Part shown: positions 34,180 through 40,440 of the stretch, in pieces
Numbering within the stretch: position 1 is the stretch's first letter
Layout: each line of letters begins with the position of its first letter
Assembly: GCA_903919065.1 (NCBI GenBank)
Contig: CAIXHD010000397.1
Span: 1 to 40,440, forward strand
DNA from: an uncultured Bacteroidota bacterium
GTDB lineage: Bacteria > Bacteroidota > Bacteroidia > Bacteroidales > UBA12481
Reading direction: 5' to 3'
DNA length: 40,440 bases
Translations under genes and position numbers: made by a program
The notes under the pieces: model-generated
What the model saw: only the letters and a program-made list of their open reading frames with translations
What the model was told of the DNA's origin: nothing
Database searches by the model: none

Positions 34180-34939
34180 AACAGGAATCATCCTCACCGG
34201 TGCCGCATCAGGCATCGGATCAGCAATTCTTAATGAATTATTGAAATTTGACTGCAAGATTATTGCTGCAGACAGAAATGCTGAAGCGCTTGAAAAAATC
34301 ACATTATCCGGAATTGATAAGGTAATACCTTTTGTTGGTGACCTGTCGAATCCTGATCAGATAAACCTTCTTTTTGACTTTGCAGGGCAGTCATTGCCAT
34401 CTATTGACCTCTTCATAGCCAATGCAGGATTCGCCTATTATGAACAGCTTAAAGGCGCCGATTGGTCGCATCTGGAAACCATATTTAAGACCAACACATT
34501 ATCGCCGATCTATTCATTGATGAAGATGGCTGAACTAACTCATGCAACGCCATGGAAAACAGTTATGGTGAGCTCAGCTATGGCAGAATGGGAAGTTCCG
34601 GGGTACTCCGTTTACGGTTCAACCAAAGCGGCTATTCACCGTTTTGCAGAAGGCTATAGGTTTGACGATCCGGGAAAACACCTGATGGTTGTATACCCCA
34701 TTGCGACCCGCACTAAATTTTTCGAAACGGCCGGAAAAAGGATTCCTGTTGCTTTTCCAGTGCAATCAGCTGAATCGGTTGCCAGAAAGGTTATCCGGGG
34801 AATCAGGGATGACAAGAGGAAAGTTTATCCATCGGTCCTGTTCAGATCGATCCTTGTTATTAACCGGTTACTACCTTTTATTAAACCGGTTTATCAGGCC
34901 ATTGAACTGCGAAAATTCAAAAGCTGGCTCAAAGGCTGA
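34166..34939 (+). CDS. Short-chain dehydrogenase/reductase
   Basis: A 257-residue SDR. The NAD(P)-binding TGAASGIGSA (11-20), IANAG (84-88) and the catalytic Ser136/Ser137, Tyr150 and Lys154 (YGSTK) are all present. The likely start is TTG at 34166, 14 nt inside the ADC-like gene; a C-terminal basic helix (ELRKFKSWLKG) ends at the repeat cluster. As the last gene of the operon it probably acts on the product of its neighbours. Substrate cannot be told. Confidence 0.88.
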   Translation: MEINKTGIILTGAASGIGSAILNELLKFDCKIIAADRNAEALEKITLSGIDKVIPFVGDLSNPDQINLLFDFAGQSLPSIDLFIANAGFAYYEQLKGADWSHLETIFKTNTLSPIYSLMKMAELTHATPWKTVMVSSAMAEWEVPGYSVYGSTKAAIHRFAEGYRFDDPGKHLMVVYPIATRTKFFETAGKRIPVAFPVQSAESVARKVIRGIRDDKRKVYPSVLFRSILVINRLLPFIKPVYQAIELRKFKSWLKG

Positions 34940-34940
34940 C

Positions 34941-35032
34941 GGGAGGAGCCACGGGTACGAAAAGGGAGGACCCACGGGTGCAAAAAGGGAGGACCCACGG
35001 GTGCAAAAAGGGAGGACCCACGGGTACCTCCC
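34941..35032. repeat. 23-bp tandem repeat, four copies, between convergent genes
   Basis: Units GGGAGGAC(C)CACGGGT(G)CAAAAA at 34941-34963, 34964-34986, 34987-35009 and 35010-35032; the last ends GTACCTCCC in place of GTGCAAAAA. Middle copies are identical. The array exactly fills the gap between the SDR stop and the sugar porter stop. Confidence 0.9.
35005..35032 (-). terminator. Terminator made from the 23-bp repeat
   Basis: In the last repeat copy GGGAGG-ACCC pairs with GGGT-(A)-CCTCCC, a 10-bp stem with one bulge, and on the minus strand it is followed by five T (35009-35005). It would end the sugar porter transcript one base after the stop codon. Confidence 0.65.
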
Positions 35033-36544
35033 CTACGAAATCAAATCTTTTTCGAGCTCTTCGAGAGATCTCCCTTTGGTTTCCACCAGCATCTTTTTAA
35101 CGAAGAAAAATCCAAGGATGCAGATGCCTCCATACAACCAGAATGTTCCTGAAGCTTTCAGCGTACTGTTAAGCATTGGGAAGGTCATGGTTAAAACAGT
35201 GCACCCCACCCAAAGCGAAAAAGTTGCGATCGACATTGCTGTAGCCCGAATTCGGTTGGGAAAAATTTCAGAAAGCAGCACCCAGGTAACTGGTGCAAGT
35301 GTGGTGCCGTAAACGGCTATTGCCATAAGTACGAGTATCAGGGTTGGAAGGCTCAATAATTTCAGTGACTCAGGGTCCTTATTGATAAACAGGAACGCTG
35401 CTCCCATCAATGCATAGATTACCGTTAGGCCTGCAGTTCCAATCAGCATAAGTGTTTTTCGTCCGATTTTGTCCACCAGTGACATACCTACGAAAGTGAA
35501 AATTAGGTTAACCACACCGGTGAGAAGAATAGTAAACAGCACATTGGTTTTATCGATTCCCGCAGCTGAAAAAATATCCGTAGCATAATTATAAATCACA
35601 TTGATACCGCACCATTGCTGAAGTACAGCAAGCACAATTCCTATCAGAAGTATCCTGGGCATACCTTTTTCGAGAAGGTGTTTAAGATTTACTTTCCTGG
35701 TTTCATTAACCAGGGAGGCTTGAATTTCGGCCAGTTCAGTCTTTGCAAATGAATCAGATCCGATTTTATGTAAAATTCGGCCAGCTTTTTCGGATTTCCC
35801 CGATTTCGCTAACCATCTGGGGCTTTCAGGAAGAAAAAATGACATCAGCAGGAAAAGTCCGGCAGGAAATGCACCTGCCAGAAACATCCATCTCCATCCA
35901 TTTGCGGCCATGTTGCCTGCCCATTCCAGGCGTGCAGATTCGATGAGTGATGGATCGGCCGGAGAATGAAACCTACCTATCCAGTAATTGGTCATCTGGG
36001 CGGCAAGAATCCCTATTACAATAGTCAATTGGTTCAGGCTCACCAATCGTCCGCGATAAGCTGAAGGGGAAACCTCAGCAATAAAAAGAGGAGAGAGCAT
36101 TGAAGCCAGGCCGATTCCAATCCCGCCGATAATCCTGGCGGTCATGAATCCTCCGAAACCATTAAAGACAGGACTATCGCCACCAAACCACCATGTCTGG
36201 TCGATAGAGCCAACCCAGATTGCTGACAGGGTAAAGAGAAATGCAGAAACGACGAGAGGCTTTTTGCGACCAAACCGGTCAGCTATCCATCCTGAGACCA
36301 TGGCTCCTAAAAGGGTTCCCCACAAAGCGCTACTCATTGCAAAACCCTGCAACCACTCATACCGGACAGATGCGGTGCCGGCTTTTGCGGCAGCCCACAG
36401 CTGGGAATGGTCAATGAAATAGGATTCGTAATGAGGTTGTGCACCACCAATAACCACCCAGTCATATCCAAAAAGGAGTCCTCCAAGGGCAGATACCAGG
36501 GAAATAAACAAAACATAGGAAAAGTTGATTCGGTTGGTTTTCAT
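35033..36544 (-). CDS. MFS sugar porter (sugar:H+ symporter family)
   Basis: A 503-residue transporter with 12 helices. It has the sugar porter signatures GGLLFGYDWVVIGGA in helix 1, DRFGRKKPL (motif A), PESPRWLAKSG in the central loop, and QQWCGINVIYNYATDIF in helix 7. It should import a monosaccharide such as xylose, arabinose, galactose or glucose. Location beside a GH35 operon and close to GH53/GH127 genes fits uptake of their products (inference). It is convergent with that operon. Confidence 0.92.
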   Translation of the reverse strand: MKTNRINFSYVLFISLVSALGGLLFGYDWVVIGGAQPHYESYFIDHSQLWAAAKAGTASVRYEWLQGFAMSSALWGTLLGAMVSGWIADRFGRKKPLVVSAFLFTLSAIWVGSIDQTWWFGGDSPVFNGFGGFMTARIIGGIGIGLASMLSPLFIAEVSPSAYRGRLVSLNQLTIVIGILAAQMTNYWIGRFHSPADPSLIESARLEWAGNMAANGWRWMFLAGAFPAGLFLLMSFFLPESPRWLAKSGKSEKAGRILHKIGSDSFAKTELAEIQASLVNETRKVNLKHLLEKGMPRILLIGIVLAVLQQWCGINVIYNYATDIFSAAGIDKTNVLFTILLTGVVNLIFTFVGMSLVDKIGRKTLMLIGTAGLTVIYALMGAAFLFINKDPESLKLLSLPTLILVLMAIAVYGTTLAPVTWVLLSEIFPNRIRATAMSIATFSLWVGCTVLTMTFPMLNSTLKASGTFWLYGGICILGFFFVKKMLVETKGRSLEELEKDLIS

Positions 36545-36606
36545 ATCAGCTCAAATTGAGCCGGAAGATACAAATTAACCGAAGATCAGATGCGCTGAAC
36601 AGCCAA

Positions 36607-38283
36607 TTATACGGTCTGATAGAGGAATCGCTTGATCTTTTTGGTGGCGGTTTTTTCGAATGGAGTGTCCTGAATGATAATGGCCTGAAGTTTTGAATAG
36701 CGGTTAACCTGCGAGTTAACAAATTGCTGCAGTTCAGCTTTCATCTCTTCAATCTTGTTCTCCATTTGCTGGCGGGCTTCATCTTTAAAATGAGCGAATT
36801 GCTTTTCCAGTTCCTCAAAATTAAGATGAACAAGAGCTACCAATCGACCTTTTTGTTCAACGACAACAGATTCAAGAACGTATTGAAATCTATTGATAAC
36901 CGATTCAATTTCCTCCGGATAAATATTCTCACCTGAGGCACCGAGGATTACATTTTTCAGCCTGCCTTTGATAAACAGATATCCATCGTCATCAAAGAGC
37001 CCTAGGTCACCGGTTCGGAACCAACCGTCGGGCATGAGAACCTGAGCAGTAATTTCAGGTTCATTATAATAACCCTGCATAACATTATCGCCTTTAGCCC
37101 ATATTTCACCAATACCGGTTTCAGCATCGGGATCGTTGATTTTCAGTTCGCAGCCAATCACTGCCTTTCCGGCTGATTGAATCTTTGTTCCGGAAGGCCT
37201 GGTTCCGCTTAACAGAGGAGCAGTCTCGGTAAGACCGTAGCCGATTGAATAAGGGAATCCGCCTTCTTTAAGAAAACGGTCAGTGGCTTCATCCAGTTTA
37301 GCACCGCCAATGCCGAAAAATCTCAGTCGGCCGCCGAAGGTAGCCATGAGTTTTTTCGACGCCATCCGATGGAAGAATTTCCGAAATGCCGGCAGGCGAT
37401 ACAAAGATCTAAGGATAGCAGATTGTTCAACTTTTCCCCTGATCTGTGTCCGGAATATTTTCTCAATAACCAGAGGTACGCTGACCATATGCGTGGGCCT
37501 CACTTTTTGCAATGCAGGCAACAATACCGAAGCGGTAGGCAGTTTATCAAGATAATGGACACATGCTCCATAGTTTAGTGGAAGCATCATACCGACAGTA
37601 TTTTCGTAAGTATGCGACAATGGCAATATCGAGAGGAAAACATCCGAGGAGACAATTGGCTCTACGCCATAACACTGCCTTATGTTGGTAACCAGGTTTC
37701 TGTTATTTAGCATGACGCCCTTACTGAATCCAGTAGTTCCGGAAGTATAAATGAGAGTTGCCAGGTCATCAGGATCGACGCTAACTGTAAACGGATTTAA
37801 CGAGCCTTTTGGAGAATACGGGATAAAGGAATCGTCGATGTCAATCTGGTTACGGTTACTTAACAAGGAAAAGTCTTCCAGAACCATGATATGCCCCACT
37901 GCGGCAATAGTTTTATCCGATAGCCTGGTGAGCTGTTTCCTGCTTACAATGATCATCTTAACTGAAGCATGCTCAAGGATATGATCGATCTCTCCCGCAT
38001 GAAAATCCGGAAGGATCGGTACAGCAATTATCCCGAGGGAAAGAACTGTAAAATAAGAAATGATCCAATTTGGTGAATTGGGTCCAAGGATGGCAACTTT
38101 ATCTCCTTTAGTCAGGCCCATCTGAGTCATCACAAATGCCAGATGCTCTACCTGATCTCTTATTTCATTGTAAGTAAACAACTTATCACCCAACATTCCG
38201 ACTGCGGGGAGGTTTGAATGTTTCTTGAAGCTATCCCACAAAATATCCCTGACCGTCATCCCCAAAACCGAATCGTTCGTCAT
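36607..38283 (-). CDS. AMP-dependent acyl-CoA ligase (FadD-like)
   Basis: A 558-residue adenylate-forming enzyme with the ATP loop YTSGTTGFSKG (179-189), YGLTETAPLLSG, WFRTGDLGLFDDDGYLFIKGR and the C-terminal lysine block FEKTATKKIKRF. This is the long-chain acyl-CoA synthetase type, which activates fatty acids through acyl-AMP. Residues about 480-530 form a charged helical insert. Exact chain length preference is not visible. A -7-like element TATTTTTG lies 29 nt upstream. Confidence 0.9.
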   Translation of the reverse strand: MTNDSVLGMTVRDILWDSFKKHSNLPAVGMLGDKLFTYNEIRDQVEHLAFVMTQMGLTKGDKVAILGPNSPNWIISYFTVLSLGIIAVPILPDFHAGEIDHILEHASVKMIIVSRKQLTRLSDKTIAAVGHIMVLEDFSLLSNRNQIDIDDSFIPYSPKGSLNPFTVSVDPDDLATLIYTSGTTGFSKGVMLNNRNLVTNIRQCYGVEPIVSSDVFLSILPLSHTYENTVGMMLPLNYGACVHYLDKLPTASVLLPALQKVRPTHMVSVPLVIEKIFRTQIRGKVEQSAILRSLYRLPAFRKFFHRMASKKLMATFGGRLRFFGIGGAKLDEATDRFLKEGGFPYSIGYGLTETAPLLSGTRPSGTKIQSAGKAVIGCELKINDPDAETGIGEIWAKGDNVMQGYYNEPEITAQVLMPDGWFRTGDLGLFDDDGYLFIKGRLKNVILGASGENIYPEEIESVINRFQYVLESVVVEQKGRLVALVHLNFEELEKQFAHFKDEARQQMENKIEEMKAELQQFVNSQVNRYSKLQAIIIQDTPFEKTATKKIKRFLYQTV

Positions 38284-38311
38284 GTTTTGAATTTTTCAAC
38301 CGGTAAATTTA

Positions 38312-38319
38312 CAAAAATA
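38312..38319 (-). promoter_or_regulatory. Possible -7 element (TATTTTTG) for the acyl-CoA ligase gene
   Basis: On the minus strand TATTTTTG matches TAnnTTTG and would start transcription near 38305, with a leader of about 22 nt. No convincing -33 element is seen. Confidence 0.4.
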
Positions 38320-38468
38320 GATGGATGGTGGTTGTATAATCTTTAAATCACAGGCCAAATCAGCGCATATTATGCTAAAATCTCCGGCATTTATGAATTA
38401 ATATTTCTCACTTACATATTTAAACCACCATATTAAGAAGTCCATCCACTCTACAACCAACTGACCTA

Positions 38469-38499
38469 TTGACTTTTACCTTTTTGTCTATTATTTTTA
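38469..38499 (+). promoter_or_regulatory. Possible promoter of the candidate RNA (TTG-N20-TATTTTTA)
   Basis: TTG at 38469-38471 and TATTTTTA at 38492-38499 are 20 bases apart and match the Bacteroidota consensus with one mismatch in the -7 box. The start point would be near 38506. Confidence 0.4.
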
Positions 38500-38505
38500 A
38501 TTCGG

Positions 38506-38676
38506 AAAGACAAGGGTAATCGGTTGACCTGTCTGGAGTTGTTTGAAAACATGGAAATGAGGTTTGGCTGACCTTAAACAAGTGAAAGGAACAAAACGGT
38601 TGGGGGACACCCGTTCGAAAACAATCACAACTTTTCTAAATAAAAGGCAGCTCTTCGGCAGGTCAACCTTTTTTTG
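38506..38676 (+). ncRNA. Candidate structured noncoding RNA, about 170 nt
   Basis: No believable gene covers the stretch 38284-38747. Inside it GGTTGACCTG (38522-38531) is an exact reverse complement of CAGGTCAACC (38659-38668), and the second half is followed at once by seven T (38669-38675). A second long-range stem nests inside: GGAGTTGT (38535-38542) with ACAACTTT (38627-38634). Further inside are two local hairpins, AGGT/ACCT (38560-38574) and AACGG/CCGTT (38595-38615). A promoter-like element precedes it. Length is near that of 6S RNA, but the branched fold and my memory of known families do not give a match to 6S, SRP, tmRNA or RNase P RNA. The minus-strand frame at 38497-38709 has no family features. 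Confidence 0.5.
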
Positions 38677-38713
38677 CAAGTAATTTTTTCTTCCATATTC
38701 TCCTCCCAAATAT

Positions 38714-38748
38714 CAAAGGGGCTCCTCTTAACAGAAGGGCCCTTTTTT
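38714..38748. terminator. Bidirectional terminator after hisIE
   Basis: AAAGGG and CCCTTT arms with an inner CCTTCT/AGAGG stem form a hairpin. On the plus strand seven T follow; on the minus strand the hisIE transcript would end with a weaker TTTGATATTT tail. Confidence 0.55.
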
Positions 38749-39356
38749 TATTTATCTCCGTGATGGCGGCTGGCAAGAACTTTGGCTACATCCTGCAATG
38801 ACCAGCCCCGATCGACCAGCAAAACAATAAGGTGATACATAAGATCAGCGCTTTCATTCAGGAATGCATCATCATCGGATTTCATGGCTTCGATAACGAG
38901 CTCAACAGCTTCCTCGCCCACCTTTTGGGCAATCTTGGCAGTACCCTTATTAAAAAGCTTTGCCGTATATGATCCTTCGGGCAGTGTATGTTTGCGTTCC
39001 TTGATTATTTCCTGAAGAAAATCCAGGTACATAAGGTCGCCATTATTTATTTCATTAAAGCAGGTGTCGGGTCCGTCGTGGCATACCGGGCCATCGGGTT
39101 TAGCCATGATCAGGAGGGTATCGCGATCACAATCGGCAACAATTTTCTTTACTCTGAGCGAGTTTCCGCTGGTTTCGCCTTTTGTCCAAAGGGTATCGCG
39201 GGAGCGGCTAAAGAAAGTCACCAGACCAGTTTCCCTGGTTATTCTAAGTGATTCCTCATTCATGTATCCAAGCATCAATACTTTGCGGGTTACATCATCC
39301 TGAATTATGGCCGGAATCAGGCCATTGCCTTTTGAAAAATCGAGTTTTTCGTCCAT
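38748..39356 (-). CDS. hisIE: HisIE: phosphoribosyl-AMP cyclohydrolase / phosphoribosyl-ATP pyrophosphatase
   Basis: A 202-residue bifunctional enzyme of histidine synthesis (steps 2 and 3). The HisI part (1-110) has LMLGYMNEESL, FFSRSRDTLWTKGETSGN and the zinc-site block CHDGPDTCF. The HisE part (about 115-202) has the acidic helices KVGEEAVELVIEAM and NESADLMYHLIVLL of the MazG-like pyrophosphatase fold. It follows hisF by 13 nt and is the last gene of the operon, which is the usual order in Bacteroidota. Confidence 0.95.
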   Translation of the reverse strand: MDEKLDFSKGNGLIPAIIQDDVTRKVLMLGYMNEESLRITRETGLVTFFSRSRDTLWTKGETSGNSLRVKKIVADCDRDTLLIMAKPDGPVCHDGPDTCFNEINNGDLMYLDFLQEIIKERKHTLPEGSYTAKLFNKGTAKIAQKVGEEAVELVIEAMKSDDDAFLNESADLMYHLIVLLVDRGWSLQDVAKVLASRHHGDK

Positions 39357-39369
39357 TTTATTTTTTTTG

Positions 39370-40440
39370 TCATTTTATTCTCACCGGTATTCCCTCACGG
39401 TAAAGATACTGCTTAAGATCCGGTATCGGTATTTCGCCAAAATGAAAAACGCTTGCCGCAAGTGCAGCATCCGCTTTTCCTATGGTGAAAGCATCCCGAA
39501 AGTGCTCAAGCTTTCCAGCCCCGCCTGATGCAATCACTGGTATGGTAAGCTGGTCCGACATCCGGGCCAATGCCTCATTGGCAAATCCTGCCTTAGTGCC
39601 GTCGTGGTTCATGCTTGTAAAAAGTATTTCTCCGCAACCCCTGTCCTGCCCTTCCCTGGCCCAGGCGAATAAATCCAACCCTGTTGCCAGGCGTCCTCCA
39701 TGCACATACACTTCCCAACCATTAACTTCTTTAGCATCGATAGCTAAAACAACAAACTGGTTGCCAAAACTTCGGGCCAGGCGATCGATGATTTCGGGAC
39801 TCTTGACGGCAGCGGAATTGAGGCTGATTTTATCGGCACCGGCTTCGAGAAGTATCACAGCATCCTCAAATGTACTGATGCCGCCGCCCACAGTAAACGG
39901 AATATTGAGCACTTTAGCAATCTTTTTCACCAGGAGCGGAAATGTTTTCCGTTCCTCGATTGTTGCAGTTATATCCAAAAAAACCAGTTCATCTGCACCT
40001 TCGGCAGCATATCTCACTGCCAGTTCCACAGGGTCGCCTGCATCTATAATATCGACAAAATTCACCCCTTTCACGGTACGCCCATCTCTGATGTCGAGAC
40101 AGGGGATAATTCGTTTGGCGAGACCTCCCCCTGCCCCAAAAGTACCTCCCCCTGCCCCCTCCTTAGGAAGGAGGGGGTAAGAGGCTTTGAGTTTGCCTTC
40201 GTAGATTGCTTTACCGACGATAACTCCTTTAATACCTGCGGTTTCCAACTGCCTGATATCTTCAGGACCTGATACGCCGCCACTTGCCAGCAGATCGAGA
40301 CCGGGGAATTGCAGGAGCATTCGCTGGTACAATTCAACCGCCGGTCCGTTAAGTTCACCGTCGCGGGCCACATCGGTGCAGAATATGCGATCGATTCCTT
40401 TGCCAAGCCAAAATCCTATAAATTCCTGCCAGCCTATATT
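39370..40440 (-). CDS. hisA-hisF: HisA-HisF in-frame fusion, 5' end outside window
   Basis: One open frame runs from the right edge to the TGA at 39370-39372. The HisA part (to about 40186) shows [18 protein letters not shown], the catalytic block [21 protein letters not shown] and [11 protein letters not shown], the normal HisA end. After a 21-residue linker ([20 protein letters not shown], then G; nt 40185-40123) HisF begins at [14 protein letters not shown], with its catalytic Asp in PCLDI and in VVLAIDAKE. HisF normally starts with Met just before LAKR; here that codon is GGT, and no ATG, GTG or TTG exists in the linker. HisA isomerises ProFAR and HisF is the cyclase subunit of IGP synthase, so consecutive steps would sit on one chain. 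HisH is not in the window. Confidence 0.8.
   Translation of the reverse strand, partial: NIGWQEFIGFWLGKGIDRIFCTDVARDGELNGPAVELYQRMLLQFPGLDLLASGGVSGPEDIRQLETAGIKGVIVGKAIYEGKLKASYPLLPKEGAGGGTFGAGGGLAKRIIPCLDIRDGRTVKGVNFVDIIDAGDPVELAVRYAAEGADELVFLDITATIEERKTFPLLVKKIAKVLNIPFTVGGGISTFEDAVILLEAGADKISLNSAAVKSPEIIDRLARSFGNQFVVLAIDAKEVNGWEVYVHGGRLATGLDLFAWAREGQDRGCGEILFTSMNHDGTKAGFANEALARMSDQLTIPVIASGGAGKLEHFRDAFTIGKADAALAASVFHFGEIPIPDLKQYLYREGIPVRIK
40123..40177. repeat. Palindromic repeat element forming the HisA-HisF linker
   Basis: ACCTCCCCCTGCCCC occurs twice (40123-40137 and 40144-40158) and the second copy runs into a perfect 10-bp stem, CCCCCTCCTT (40155-40164) with AAGGAGGGGG (40168-40177), loop AGG. 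Such G/C-rich palindromic repeats are normally intergenic in Bacteroidota (general knowledge); here the element is in frame between two enzyme domains. Confidence 0.85.

Noticed and set aside
34689-35312. Plus-strand frame through the SDR end, the 23-bp repeat and the sugar porter
   Set aside because: It is an artefact of the repeat; the genes on both sides are well supported in other frames.
38506-38676. Identification of the candidate RNA as 6S, SRP, tmRNA or RNase P RNA
   Set aside because: Size is near 6S only, and none of the conserved sequence blocks I know for these RNAs are visible; left unclassified.
38497-38709. Minus-strand 70-residue reading frame in the gene-free stretch
   Set aside because: No recognisable features; it runs antisense through the candidate RNA and its terminator.

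Overview
The window comes from a member of the Bacteroidota, most likely the order Bacteroidales (inference). Support: a type IX secretion (T9SS) C-terminal sorting domain on a large protease, many lipoproteins with short lipoboxes, promoters of the TTTG-N19-TAnnTTTG type used by the Bacteroidota housekeeping sigma factor, fused hisIE, and several Bacteroidota-rich families (DUF4251, DUF1080, GH38-like DUF5054). No rRNA, tRNA, CRISPR array, transposase, prophage or SusC/SusD pair was seen.

Layout. 1-2000: a patatin-like lipase cut by the left edge, two unrecognised small proteins and a 32-residue membrane peptide, closed by terminator hairpins. 2006-4785: a Tat-exported class V aminotransferase, then a tandem pair of paralogous membrane proteins with a shared C-terminal domain. 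5078-8909: a Cys-rich lipoprotein, a GH38-like enzyme and a DUF1080 lipoprotein in one operon. 8990-14653: a very acidic small protein, an RlmI-type rRNA methyltransferase, a lipoprotein, a GT-C-like membrane protein, a redoxin and an MFS exporter. 14706-18929: a lipoprotein and a C10 cysteine protease with leucine-rich repeats and a T9SS tail. 18959-26641: GH53 endo-galactanase, a DUF4251 protein, a GH127-type enzyme, an unrecognised large lipoprotein and a UroD-like protein. 26643-31326: a DUF5655 protein, a ChaN-like protein, a subtilase lipoprotein, an LA_2272-type surface repeat protein and a YdeI-like protein. 31341-34939: a tightly overlapping operon of small membrane protein, GH35 beta-galactosidase, acetoacetate-decarboxylase-like protein and SDR. 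35033-38283: a sugar porter and an acyl-CoA ligase. 38284-38747: a gene-free stretch with a candidate structured RNA. 38748-40440: hisIE and an unusual hisA-hisF fusion, the distal part of a histidine operon that continues off the right edge.

How it fits together. GH53, GH127, GH35, the GH38-like enzyme, DUF1080 and the sugar porter point to use of plant-type arabinogalactan or related glycans, but the genes are scattered in small operons and not in a canonical Sus locus. The most unusual theme is short repeats at gene borders and inside genes: a 33-bp repeat at the end of the 4105 gene, heptamer and octamer arrays before or after genes, a 23-bp repeat that serves as a terminator, a REP-like palindrome before 23196, a 51-bp in-frame duplication in GH35, and a palindromic 63-bp element that joins hisA to hisF in one reading frame. 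The candidate RNA at about 38506-38676 and the HisA-HisF fusion are the two observations I would check first.
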